DNA from: Tetranychus cinnabarinus
Taxonomy: Eukaryota > Arthropoda > Arachnida > Trombidiformes > Tetranychidae
DNA length: 64,000 bases
NCBI GenBank assembly: GCA_022266195.1
Contig: WHVY01000001.1
Location: 16,306,001 to 16,370,000, forward strand
Direction: 5' to 3'
Part shown: positions 1 to 13,100 of the stretch, in pieces
Layout of the letters: the number at the start of each line of letters is the position of its first letter
Numbering within the stretch: the first letter of the stretch is position 1
Program-made: the position numbers and the translations under genes
The notes under the pieces: generated by a model
The model's database searches: none
Seen by the model: the letters and a program-made list of their open reading frames with translations, nothing else
Told to the model about the DNA's origin: nothing

Positions 1-3000
1 AAAAATATAATCAAAAGATCATCTTGAATCATCATCATAAAAACATGATCATTATCGCATCATGATTATAATGGTTATCATTGGAGCTTACTATACCCAT
101 TAGCCCAACAATTAACCGTCAATTGTTTATGAAAACCCAAAAGGTTACCATTGAAAAATGTCAACCCAAAAGCATGTCTCAAACTGAAAAAACCTGGTTT
201 AACCAGATTTTTCAATGTTGCCAATTCTGTAATTTTGGGTGATAAATGTCATAATGTTAAGTCAGATTAGGTTAAGGCCAATAACAATTGAACTTGCTTT
301 ACCTTCAACATTACAAAGGTTTTAGTTGAACTTATTTTTATGGCAAGAAAAGCATTTTTTGTCCCTTTTTTGTCTCTTTTTGTCCTCATCTTTTCATAAC
401 GATAAATAATAATAAGCTTTTTGTCTTAACCATTTGTCTTAAACATTATCATTAGTATCAACTATTATCATTAACAGCAACAAATAAGCGCTCAAACAGC
501 GTTTTCTGGGACATTCGTTATGCACCATCTCATCATCTTTATCATCATCTTACCCTTTTGCCTTGACTTGCCCTTCATCCAACCCAATCGGTTAACCCGA
601 CCATTTATAACCGTCTATTATCATTATAATCAAAATTATTTCATCGCCAAAACATTATATAAATATATTGCTATTGATTATTATCATTGCCAAAACTTCA
701 TTATCCAAACTCATCACAATTAGAAATGCAAAAAAAATGAATTTTAAATAAAACATTTCATAATAAACTGTTAACCTTAAGAGTTGACAATGAATGTTAT
801 AAGCTGAACTTCATCGGATAGTTGGTAATTTAACAATTTCATGATGACTTCACTAATAAACACTGATTACGTTTCAATGAATAACGCATTTAGAAACATT
901 GAATATTTGCTTAAAAAGCCAACGCAAATGGACTAAACACGTCAAACGGGCGTTTGTTTATTACACTCAACATCATAAATATAAAACGTTATATTTATAA
1001 TGTATCTAATAAGGTAAATGGACAGCATCAAAAAAAGTGCGCAAAATGAAATATAAAAATGTATATAAAAAATCAAAGTTTGCTACTAAATTTTGTCTCT
1101 TTTTTAATACATTTTATGTGTTAGTTTTTAATGTGAAATGTAATAATAATGATGATAATGATAATAATAATATAGATATAAATATATTTATATATTTATA
1201 TATAAAAGCTAATAATATGATAATGATACCGATGATATTAGATTTATATTTATATAAAAAAAAGTAAAATATATAAATATATAATATATATAAATATAAT
1301 GTGTATGTCAGTCTGAATGTGGATGAGGACGATGCGTGTGTGTGTTAGACGTTCAGGTCAAAAGTGACCTGCGATGCATTACCTGGTATTGCAACAATAT
1401 ATGGCCTTTCAAGTTGATCAACCAAAGCTAAGGTTGATGAAGGTGGATCAAGGTGGCAAGAAGAGTCAAGAAGAGGAAAAAAATGAACGTCAGAAATGAC
1501 GACGATCGTCAATGATGACGCTGAGAATGGTTGAGGTTGATGAGGATGAGGATGAAGACAGAGAAAAAGATGAAGCAAAAAGAGAGTCAATAAGCCTTGA
1601 GGGTAAAGAGATTCATGAATATATCGAAACGTTATTTTAATTGGTTTAGAAGTGAATTTTAAAATTGATCTCAACTAAAGATACGAGTCACGTCTTGACC
1701 AACATGATTGGACTGAGAGAGAGAGAGGCTCAAGAATTGATGATGACAAGTGAAGATGAACAAGAGAGAGAAATGGAATGATAATCATCATTGTCGTCAT
1801 CAGTCAACATGAGTGTTTCATCATGTACAGATAGATTTACCGTTTCGATTCACTCGAATAGATGATAATTGGTGTTTCTTAACGAGCAAAGTAAACATTC
1901 AACAGATCAATTGATACACTTGTCAAGATGATTCTCGACTAGTGCAACACTCGTTTCGGGTAAGACTGGTGTTGCACTGATGAACGTCAAGACAACCAAA
2001 GACTTCAGGCCGAGTCACTTATGGGCAACAGCACATGTGTTCATGAGTTAATCAGAGGACGACAGGCGATGATTGAGAGAGGGGAAAAGGCATCATCATC
2101 TGATGATGTGTGAGCAATGAGAAGCAACAAAAACTGGTCTCAATATCACTTTTTCGGTGAAAACCAATTTAGCCCAATAAACCGGCTTTTTTTCAGTCTT
2201 TCTTTTGGTCGCTATTTCATCCTTATCATTTTGTCCTCCTTTCTAATCATTTCCGGTCGTCATCATCATCAATGATAACATTTCAGACTGATTGCATTTC
2301 AATCAAACCATTGAAAAACCAGAAAACCAGATAAAATTGATTTTACGTCAATTGGCGCTGTTTGTTTAGGCTTCAATTCATCATTTTTATTTTACATTTT
2401 TTTCTTGCCTTCTTTTTATTTCTCTTTCCTTTTCATTTAATGGCCACAATTTGCTTGTAAATGATATGATTAATTAGAGTTATGTTGGTCAATGGAACAT
2501 CATCATTATTGGTAAAAAATTGTGGCAACATCTTGATACAAGTTAATGATCATTGACCATCTCAACGGATATTTGCTCGTTTCAATCTGTTCAACTTGAT
2601 TTACTCAATCTGGGACTTACAGTCATTTTTGATCATTCATATCATTCTGAGTAAATGATCATGAAAAGGATCATCATCTTAATCTTTATCAATGATTGAC
2701 CCAGAATGAATGAGAAGCCTAAAAGCAACGGATAAACAAATAGTTGTCATTTAAATTGATTATCACTGTAAAATTGCTAATCAAAATTACGATTAGTGCA
2801 AAACAATCAATCAAAGTTGTCTGTTAACATAAAGATGCAACAAAAAGGTTTCATCAATGATCATCAATATTAAGATGATTTTTCATCAACATTTTTAGCA
2901 ACATTCACATGTCAAGGTATTCAAAAGGTAAAAGGTTAAGAATTTTTTCTTCTACTTTTCATTGAAATTTCATTTTTGCAAAGCAAAAGACTAATTGTAA

Positions 3001-6000
3001 CCTCAATGATTTACGGTTAAATGTACAGTTAAATGATACTAACAATGGCAAGTTGATGGTTAACCTGAAAGGACCAATGGTTATAACCATTTGATTAGAA
3101 GCAATCAAATGCTTACCTTTTAATTGGTGAAAATATCCGAGCAATTGTTTGTTAATCACAATTAAAGTTGACATCAGCTAATCCTTGAGACTAAATAAAT
3201 TGTTGAATCCATTGTTAAAGTCTTCATCCAAATGGATCCACAAAATTAAAAGGTTGACGGTTTTTTTTGGGTACAAAAAAATGTATCAATTGGGTTGTCA
3301 ATGAAACCAAAGGTGAAAACACACACACAAACACCAATCAAAATGTAATTGAAGTAATTAATAATAAACAATTTGATGAGTGTTGGCGATGATTATGATA
3401 AACGCGTTAATTGTTGACCTTTTTTTTGGTGTTTCTACAACTGTTGATTAACTAATGAATATCATGGCTAAATGAATTAAATATCAACACCAGTTTGTTT
3501 TTGAACCAGGGTTTGATAAAACTAAATTAAAAAGTATCACCAGCGCTTTCTTGGTTTAAGCTTAAACCCAAAAAAGAAAGAGCCAAAAGTAAGAGGAAAG
3601 ATGATGATGATGAAAGTAAGAGACAGACAGAGTGGGAGAGACAAGAAGAGAGGGTTAGTAATAGCGAAAGAGGAGGGATTCAGGTAGAAAGAAAGAGAAT
3701 GATGATAAACCAGTTTTACTCTCTTTTTTTTCATCTCTCGCCATCTCAATACAAGTTTACAGGTTTACATCAAAAAACCGTTACTTTGATTGTTTAACTC
3801 ATCCTTTAATATACTTTACTCAGTAAATATTGTTAATCTGTTTACACATGAAAACAATTAGCTAATAATTAACCTAATTGTAACCTAAACCCAAAACATA
3901 TGTAAATAACAAGATTGAAAGAAGGAAACATTTCCAATTGAGCGCAAATTTTAAAATGGTTTTTGGGTTGAAGCAAAAGCAATGATTTTTTGGAAAAATT
4001 TGTCAACATTTTGAGAAGTTAATTTCAAGGTTTGGACAACAATTTGATGGTTAAATGAAGGCTGGTTAATTGGTTAATTGCGCTTTAATCTTAACCAGTT
4101 GATTGATCCAATTTTAGGTAAATTAAAAGGCAATATTGTTGGCAATTTGATAGCTTGTAATCAAATCTGTAGCTTTTGTTAATTGATATCTTTATGTTTT
4201 CATCTTACTCATTGGGAAAAAAAGGTTTGAGTTATAATAGGCATTTATTGTTGCTATTGCAATGGTTAGAAAGGTTTTAATTGTGAGATTTTTTTTGAGC
4301 AACTTAAGTGATTCTTTTCCGTATCAATGATAAATTGTTGACTCAATTCAACCCTTCTTTACCTGAATCAGACGTTTCAACCATGTAATGCTGTATTCAA
4401 CATTTTTATCAAGTTTCATCTGCTATTTAGTTACTCAAGAATCACTTTTCCGCTTTACTTGGCCTATTATTATTATCAAACATAATGTTGTTGAGTGATG
4501 AGGATGATTATGATGATTATGATCAGTATGATGATCAGGTCTGGGATGGTAATGATTGACTTGAAGAAGGAAGAAGAACAGTGTTTTTACCTTTACAGGT
4601 AAAACTATTATCATTATTACTATCATTATTTAGTTGACTGTTTTAAAGCAAATTTTACCTTATTTTGTATGTTTGTCTTGTTTTATTGGGAAATATTTTT
4701 CACCAATTTCATTGAAAAAAAGATCATTGCTATTGATTAAACAATTAGCCCATGAAATTGTTGACACTTAACAATGAACAATTCAATGATCATTAAAATA
4801 ACCTTCTTAAAGCCATCTTATGTTGAGTGTTGGCTGGTTTTGGACAATATTTTTGGTTATCTTCAGAGGATTTTTTGGGTTTTGGGTTTACTTGATTGAT
4901 TGTTGGTAATAATAAGGTGAGTAAATAGAGAAATGATTTAATGAGAAATGAACAATTGAATGGATTATACTTACCAATTGTTGATTGTTTGGAGTGGATT
5001 TACTAACATTTGATTGTAAGTATTTGTTGCAACAGTTGATTCATTGATTTGTTAATGGTTGTTGATGTTAATCTGGAAATGAAGGGATTCCTTTAAATGA
5101 TTGATTGTTGACTTGATTGCTGGTGTGTTATGATAACTATTATTATTTCAAGCTTATCTGGTTAAAAAAAGGGTTTTCATCGTGAAAATGAATCAAGTTA
5201 TCAAAGTTATCGGTTGATTTTTATGCATGTCAAGGTGAGATGTTATCAGTTGAATTTAGTTGGACACAAAGAGTGAGATAAATCATATGCTTTGGTGTAA
5301 ATCATGTATCATCAATAGATTGGAATTGTGGTCAATTTGGTCAATTATCAATGGTTAATTTGGTAATAACTGTAGGAGAATGTAAATTTTAAATGAATCA
5401 TTTTGGAAACATATTATTTAATATGTCAATTGAAAGGAATCGTTATGTTATTTCAATTATTATTTCAGATGTTGTGAGATATTAATTTTGAGATATTATC
5501 TCATTAATAGTGAGGATGAAGGTTGGTTAAAAGGTATATTAATCAAAATATGAACAAGAAATGGGAATTTCACAACAGAAATCATGAGTGTCAGTATTAT
5601 TGAAATGAACGATAATCAATATAAAATGTACTTTCACGGACATGAAAAGGTTGTTCCTGTGGGAAGCTACTAATTATATATGGCAAAACAATGAGTAAAT
5701 ATTACATGTATTTTATAAATATGAAGGGAATGAGAAATGGTGTGAGAAAACCTAAAATAACAACCAAATATCATCAATAACAAGAGGTAATTGGTCAAAT
5801 TTGGGTCAAGGTTTGATATCGACCTTTATGTTTGGTTGGGAGTGAGGTTAGGGAAGGGACGGAGAAAGGTGATACAAACACAATTACGATGATAAAAAGC
5901 AAAAGCAAAGTAAATAAAGAAGAAGGAAAATGTCGAGTAAAGGTTAAATTCAGATTGACAGGGGAGAAACATATTTATAATGTATGTTAACACTCATTTA

Positions 6001-6600
6001 TTGATGGACACTGAACAAGATGTTGCTATATTTGCTAGGAAATACTAGATTTCAGGTTCTTGGTGAATTTTAAAACAGTTTGACTAGAGTTGGTTATTTC
6101 AAATGACAACACAATTGTTTGGTCAGGTTTAAGCATTTATTATAACGGATTATAATTAAAAACGAGAATGAAAACGGCCAAATTAATAATATAAGATAAA
6201 TAAGATTGAATCTGCTTTACAGGAAATTGTTGATGATTGAGTTTGTTAAAGTTTCTTTTTTCAATTATTCCAGAGTCCATGAAAGTCCAAGAAGCCAGTC
6301 AAGATTGACATTAACTTAATGTTGTTAAGAGGGTAAAGTTTTGGTCTAAACAGTTGTCAATTAACATTTAAATAAAATAACATTAAATCGATGGTTGTAT
6401 TAATTAAACTCTGGTTATTGTTAACCGGTAAATTGGGAAAAGTTACGTAGTTATGGATACGAGTTAACCGGTCATCATTAAGTGGGAAATACAAAAAATT
6501 GAAATTGTTGTAAATAAATGAAACATTGTTTATCCAACAACAGATGGCAGTTGAGAGATGATTTTAAATATATTTTGATTGTCAATTGTTATTGTTATTA
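1..6600. other. Intergenic AT-rich stretch, no gene supported
   Basis: Only short open frames of low-complexity composition are present, for example a 109-codon minus frame at 1345-1674 and a His-rich minus frame at 4435-4626. None shows a domain, a signal peptide followed by a plausible body, or splice sites joining it to another frame. The stretch holds many ATCATC/GATGAT runs and polypyrimidine tracts. Exons too small to see by eye cannot be excluded. Confidence 0.6.
1139..1310. repeat. AT-rich low-complexity tract
   Basis: The stretch starts with TAATAATAAT/GATGATAATG triplet-like runs and passes into TATATTTATATA and ATATATAAATAT dinucleotide-like sequence. It looks like simple-sequence DNA with no coding content. 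Confidence 0.8.
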
Positions 6601-6754
6601 TTACTGCCTGGAAATCAAAGATTAAAGCTTGTCTTTACTGGAAATGTTTTATCTATTGTCAAAAGGTGTAAATAAAGATCAGTCAAAGTTGACTTTTTGA
6701 TTAATCAATCCCTCAAAACTGTTACCACCGGTGCTTTTGGAAACGATGATTGGT

Positions 6755-7654
6755 TCAGTATAATGTGTTAAATCGTGTCACAGTTGAGATAATAGAGTAA
6801 TAGAGTAATGTGGTAATAGAGTTTACGGTGAAGTTGGTGGTAATGCCATTGATGGTGAGATTAGGTTTCGTCGCATATGAGGGTGCTGGTCGAAACGTTG
6901 GTGGTGGTGGTGTTTGTAGTATTGGCCATGATGTATCAAGTTTTGTTGATCGTGGTTCTAATGAAGGTGTCTCTGGTTTTGAAGACGATGATACTGGGGT
7001 TGTTTCATAGGTTGTATGATTGACTTCATTTTGGTTGTCACCTTTTGCAATCACATCAAGTGGAGTTATCGTTTTTAGGGTTACTTTTCCGGAGCATTCG
7101 ATTTCTTCTGGACTTGGATTTTCGGCTGAAACACTTTGATTAAAATCGGATGACTCAAAAATGCGACGTTTCTCACAGGCAAAGAAAGAATGAATAGAGC
7201 AATCAATATCAAACCATTTTTTGTTAAAGTTGACCATAATACAACATTGTTCACCTGATGGACAATGGGGAGAATTGTGTTCCCAATTGCTGAAATTTGT
7301 TGATTTCATCAAATCTACTTTTGTTTCATGTTTTTTATTCAACATAAATCCTTCTGTTTTACCAGCAATCCAGAATCGAAAGAAAAACAATGGGTCAATT
7401 TTCATGAATATTTCATCATTTTCCTCACTTGATTCAATTGTTATCATTGACGCGTTTAAGTCATTACAATATTTAAGATTGTCGTCATTAGATCCTATAA
7501 TTGGTGTACTTTTAATACATTTATCAGTTATATTAATATAAATCCAATAGGGTGGACACAATAGGCTTGAAGGTTTATCTGAGCTTGCAGATGACTTGAG
7601 TATAACAATAGTAATTACAAACACTGTGATTGTTGACGGTGGCCAATGTAACAT
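6755..7654 (-). CDS. Secreted C-type-lectin-like protein, copy 1
   Basis: The frame encodes 299 residues: a hydrophobic N-terminal signal (about residues 4-24), one C-type-lectin-like domain (about 33-165) and a Ser/Thr/Pro-rich tail. CTLD marks are CPPYW at the start, the ITIESSEENDEI helix, FFRFWIAG, an NW turn, EQCCIMV, and W..DC...FACEKRR at the end. The usual calcium-binding EPN/QPD tripeptide is not visible, so sugar binding is uncertain. It is closely similar to the gene at 38964-40845, and the similarity continues about 240 bases upstream of both ATGs, so they are recent duplicates. Unlike that copy, sequence covering the end of the exon and its splice donor is missing here: just past the stop codon, exon-tail sequence (about 6697-6735) runs directly into sequence matching the other copy's intron. 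The protein probably ends in a novel C-terminus without a membrane anchor. Possible roles include recognition or saliva/haemolymph functions, but the sequence does not decide. Confidence 0.75.
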   Translation of the reverse strand: MLHWPPSTITVFVITIVILKSSASSDKPSSLLCPPYWIYINITDKCIKSTPIIGSNDDNLKYCNDLNASMITIESSEENDEIFMKIDPLFFFRFWIAGKTEGFMLNKKHETKVDLMKSTNFSNWEHNSPHCPSGEQCCIMVNFNKKWFDIDCSIHSFFACEKRRIFESSDFNQSVSAENPSPEEIECSGKVTLKTITPLDVIAKGDNQNEVNHTTYETTPVSSSSKPETPSLEPRSTKLDTSWPILQTPPPPTFRPAPSYATKPNLTINGITTNFTVNSITTLLYYSIISTVTRFNTLY

Positions 7655-8324
7655 TTTAAGGTATTAGGTATTGTCCAACACTTTAATATGAAACAATTGA
7701 AAAAAAGTCAAAAATTGAATTAAAACTAGCTTGTAAGGCTGATTAAAATTAAGCGTTAGGTAGCAATATTGGTACTAGACTATGGCAAGGCGATGAAAGA
7801 TGGTACATTAAATACACTATGTTGAAGGATAGTTTTTAGTTGTTCTAATCAGTTAACTATTTCCGTTAATATATTACATGAATATCCTAATAAATCAATC
7901 GGTATTTTAATTATTTCAGTTGATAGATGAAGAAAGAAATTGATTAAGCCCTTAAAAGGTGAGATTCACGAGAACAGAGATTTTCCACTTCCTAAAGGTT
8001 GCCCATTAACAAGTACAACAATACAGACAATAAACATTTTGAATAAAAGATTAATTTCAACAAACCAAAATTAATTATTAATTCAACTGTTTTATCCATC
8101 AATTTTTATTGTTTTCACGCATTTTTATTGATTGCATTTACAGATGCGACAGTTTCCCTTGTTTGTTATAAAATTGGGCTGCCTCAAGTAAAATAATTTC
8201 ACAATTTAACTGGATCAGCATCCAAACGTACATTTGAAATCAACTAATTGCAATGAAAGACAGTTGCTTTAATGCGACTTGATATTACCTCGACCGATCG
8301 ATCGTCGACTTATCCGACTGGATG

Positions 8325-10155
8325 TTACCCATTAAGTGAAGGTTGATGAGGTCGACTATACTTTGGCTTATTAATTAGAGGACCAGGTTTATGGGTTGGT
8401 ATATTAGAGTGACCAGAGAAGCTTCCATGGTTTTGAGGACCTCGACCAGGTAACCAGGAAATCGGATAGCGTTTTAAAATGCCCAATATTGGTCCATTGA
8501 CAAAACGTCCAGCTTGACGACCAAAGAGAAAGTCCATGTGTGACCATAAAGGATCCGGTATTCTGTACTCGGCCATAGGAGGACCTGAAATTCAATGCAG
8601 TCATATGTTAATCAAACAGACTCAACTTGAAGTATTTACAGTTACATTAATTTCTCGAATTGCTTCTCTAATTTTAATGGCGTTATTCATTCAAGAAAGA
8701 ATTGTCAGCCACTAATTCTAGGCCTAAATATTTTTCTTTGGTAAGTTATATTTTGTCTGATTACTTCCAATAGTTTCAATTTGATTTTAAATTTACTTTA
8801 CTAATAATTTCCTTGAATGAATTGAGTTATTGTAAATTTGAGTTGCTGTCCTTGTTAATTGTTACTAATTTTGACTAATTTGAACTATTTCTTATTTCTA
8901 TTAGAAGGATTATCCATGCTTACGTCTTAGAGTCCGTCTAACAGCATCCATTTCTTCTGCTCCACAAAACAAATCATTTTCACTCCAAAACATGACCATA
9001 TTACTTGTATCCAGTCTATCAAAGTGAAACTCTGGAGGCTCTGATCTTCCATACATTGCCACATTTTTTTCTGGACCATGGTCAAAATAGCGAGCCCCTT
9101 TTAAAACCATCTGTTTGTAGTGGACAAAATTTTTAGCTGATGTTCCTGCGGGAATGTATGAAAAATAAACTGGAAGTCGAGTTACGTTCAACTGGGCTAC
9201 ATTGAGTCCTCCCATTATTTGAAGCACATTTTCACATATGTAAAGGAGTTTTGTAGCGCAAACAACTTCTGGGAAAAGCTCGAGCAAAGAGGCATGAGGA
9301 AGCAAAGGTCCACCAACTTTGAGCAAATCTTTCATCAACTCTTCATCAGTCAGTACATGTTTCAATGCATCTTTGGTAGTTGATATATTCATAATCGGCG
9401 CCAACAAAATGACTGGTTTAAGAATCGACGCATACTGAGGTCTCTCTGAAAGTAAAACAAAAGCTATTGCTGTTCCTTGGGAATGTCCAATGTAAGCTAT
9501 TTCTCTCTGCCCAGTAACGTACTGTATATGACTGATGACCGCTGGTAAATCATAGAGGGCCATTTCATCAAAAGAAAATTCCCAATATTTTTTATCTGAA
9601 ACGTGAAAAATGATAGACACCGACAACGTCAGATATGTAAATATCTCAACAAATTTATTCACAGCTGTTACCTTGAAAAGGACTCAGTTTGGTGTGGTTG
9701 GTTGAATAAGTGTTTCCTCTTGAATTGGCCAACCAAACATCATATCCATGGTCAGCTAATAGAAAACCTAAATTGTTTCCAATCTCAGGATGGCGACTTC
9801 TGTAATGATTTACTGGGTCATGGTTCTCTACCGGTCCATGAAAGTATTCACCTCCACCCGGTGAATTAATGATGAAAACCATTCCAGACAGTAAAAGGCC
9901 ATGTTGCAGGAGAACAGCTTTTCTTGGTACATTCAAGTATTTCGGTGATATTATCCGATGGACCTGTAAAATGTAACCATCATCGGTAGTTATGTAATGA
10001 CTTTCACCTGTGTAACCACGAGATTGGATATAAATCAATGGAGGGACAAACTCGTCTGGATCACTCTCACATTTAACTATCAAAGGAGATATAATGGTTA
10101 ACAAAAGAAAGGACCATTGATAAATATTCAAATATTTATTAATTTTGTAAACCAT
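8325..10155 (-). CDS. Acid lipase (lysosomal/gastric lipase family), three exons
   Basis: Joined exons 10155-9672, 9595-8924 and 8584-8325 give 471 residues. Introns of 76 and 339 bases have GT-AG ends, and both splits are after the first base of a codon, so the frame is kept. A signal peptide (about 1-29) precedes the lipase-associated segment (YITTDDGYILQVHRI), the QHGLL oxyanion motif, the nucleophile elbow GHSQG (Ser200), the acid region WSENDLF (Asp369) and the catalytic histidine in SHMDFLFG (His401, third exon). The family cleaves cholesteryl esters or triglycerides in lysosomes or gut lumen. Two oddities stand out: an extra Gly/His/Pro-containing segment between the oxyanion motif and GNNLGFLLADHGYDVW, and a Pro/Gly/His-rich tail of about 50 residues after the usual end. 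Exon 2 read alone would stop just past its donor and lack the histidine. It shares strand with the CTLD gene downstream of it. A broken copy lies at 16925-17990. Confidence 0.9.
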
Positions 10156-13100
10156 TTCGACTCCAACTAGTCGATCTGTGAATTAGTTGCTCGGCAATAT
10201 AACATATCCATTGCTATCGATGATTGAAATATGAGCTTGCCAGTTACAATTTGTGTTTTAATTCACCGTTTGATTGATTTATCCTCTAAACTTCATCTTC
10301 TCACAATTCAAATCATTATAATCAATCGAGGTTGTTAGTCTTTTAACCTTTCATTTATACCTGCTGATTGGCAACAAAGCAAAACATATTTCAATATTAA
10401 TTAAAAAGGTTAAATCAATTTGATTTCAATGGACAGTGTCTAGCAATTCATGACTTGAATTTCCTATTACCTAGTAATTCAATTGTAGCCAAAAGTCACC
10501 AAAAATTGATGTTGTCGGTGAAATGTAAAGATTTTCAGATTGAAATAGAGAGTGAAAATAACGATCAAAGTTGACTAGAGTCTATTTTGATTCATGTGAT
10601 GCTTCGTGATTAACGCTCACACAATTTAATGATCAACGGGAACATTAAATTTTGTTTTTTTTCTCTCAATAATGAATCAAAAATGAATACAATCAACTTT
10701 CTCACATTCTAATTTTCATTCTTGTTTTCCTCTGAAGTGAATAGCTAATTGTAATGGAGGTAAGATGAGGAAATAAATGCGTAGGTAACAATTTACTGAT
10801 TCTTTACCAAGTTGCTCTTTACTTCACACAGTGAGTGATTAATTTGCAATTTAGTCCATTAGATTGTTGTCAATGTTGACCATCTTTGGACTAATAAGGA
10901 TAAATTGGAAATTTTTAGCTTACCAAAGCGCCCTGTTGATATTCATTAACATCTTCATTTTTAGATAGATTGACTTATTTATAATGAACATCAGCACTTC
11001 TATTGTTATACATTTGATTTGTATATGTATTTTACCATTGACAATTGAGATTGAAAATTGAGAGCAAAAGGCAAGATTAATCATTAACTACACTCACTCA
11101 AAATTGACTTGAAATAATTAACAAATAACAATTATTCTCTTCACTGGTTCGCCCAAAGGAAATCATTGTTCATCGCTTTATTCAGGTCAATATGATTATT
11201 TTTATAGCAATGCCTTTGTTTGTGTTTTACCAAATTAAGGCTTATTATCTCATCCTTAGATAATAAATCCGATTTAATGTTAAATAACAATCAAAATGGT
11301 TATTTCAATTGAACAGCAAAACTTACACTTTTTGATTCACCCATTTACTCCACTCTAATAGTAACCTTTACCTTGGTCTCTTGTTTGTAACATATGTACT
11401 TTATATGAATATATTGCTTCGAAATCTGAGCTCGTCGACTTTTATTGTCGTTATTGTATTATTTATGCCTTTAACTTGACCTCAGTTAATTGTAATTAGT
11501 TCAAAATGGCTATTTCTTGTTTAGTTATCAGCTTTCATATTTCCCTCCATTGGTTGTAAAATCATTCTCACTTTAGGCTCACTCTCTCTCTCTCATAGTT
11601 TAAGTTTCTCAATTTGAAACTTGTTTTGCGTGTTGTTTTTTTAATTGTTGTTCAATATTATCTAATGATTAATAAACAATTATAATTTTTTATTATCTTA
11701 TCTATTTAATTGTTACGAAATGGACACAATAAATGTCGATCGCAAGTTGCTGATAAAGCCCAGATAAAAGGAGAGTAAAGTTGTTTTGATATTGAGGTCA
11801 GTCCAGAGAAGCCATCTTATGATTGTCATTTGAAAATGAGATTTTATCTGGTGTTTTTATAAACTGAGGATTCAGGTTTCTAATAACCTGGGTTTGCAGT
11901 CATTCATCCATTCATCTCCTCACTGGCATCATTACTTGTTTAAAAATATTACCTGTTGAACCACATCTTTAAATCTATTGACCCATCAATAGACAGTGAA
12001 CAAAAACTAAAGCCTTAACATATGACATTGCAACAACATGACTACCTGTTACTCTGATTTGGTGAAAGCAACAAAAAAAGGTAACTGTATATTTCAGCAA
12101 AAAAGATATAAGATTTTGATGGTGAAAATGTAGAAGCTCAAATGAAGAAGTCAAAGAAACTATTTAGAAAAATTTTGGGCAACAAATAGAGAGTGAGAAA
12201 CCAACAATTAAAATGACTCCTGTTTTCTGGTTTATTTTACTTCTCTTTTTTTATGCTAAATAATGTTGCTCAACATCAGGTTGCAACTTTCTCTCCTCTC
12301 TTCAGAATCATCATTATTCTCATCATCAATCTATCTTCATCTTTACTTTGCTTCTTGCTGTGCACTTGATCATCATTGATTTCATGATTTCTTTTTTATC
12401 CTCTCCATCAATCAAGGTATCGGACCATGTCAATGGTATTGGTTGTATTTATAACATTAATATGGTTCATTCGGTGCAAACTTGGATTCCTTCTCCATTC
12501 AGATTATTAGTTAACCATCATTTCTGTCTTTCATCCTATTCATTGCATCAGCTTCTTGTCTATGATGACATTCATGATGATCTCTCTCTCACTCTTTCTC
12601 TCCCTCTCATTTTTATTACATCTATCTTTAGGCTTTAAAGCTTGATAATAGCTGAGTGATGATGGTGATGGAGGTAAATATCTAATTGTATAATTGATTA
12701 TCTGCTTCTCTCTCTATCTCTCCTTCATATTGTTTATTGTCTATTTTTTTACCTTTACCTTAATTTCCCTTCTTCGGTTCATTGCCACTGATTACCTATT
12801 GAATCATTTAATTTATTCACAATCCAACGATAATTTTGCTTATTCATTTAAAACGTAGTATTTAAAGGCTTTACTGTTATCCAATTTGCCTGGTTTCATC
12901 AAAAATCTGTATACCGTTCATTTCCCATTCAATCATCGTTGTACATTGAATGGCATTTTAAAAATACATAAACAAAAGTACAGGGTAGCAAATGAATTCA
13001 GTTATTGAATATCACGATACTTAAATGACAAATTTCCAGTCTAATAATTATCAAGAAAGGAGCCTACTAATTACAGATTTAAGATAGATTAGTAATAAAA

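Noticed and set aside
1345..1674. 109-codon minus-strand frame with hydrophobic stretch
   Set aside because: His/Pro/Leu-rich low-complexity translation of GATGAGGATGAG-type repeats; no domain, no splice partners.
4435..4626. His-rich 63-codon minus frame
   Set aside because: It is the translation of GATGATTATGATGAT simple sequence.
8290..8310. CGATCGATCG palindrome near the lipase 3' end
   Set aside because: Short self-complementary run without a copy in the pseudogene or another sign of function.
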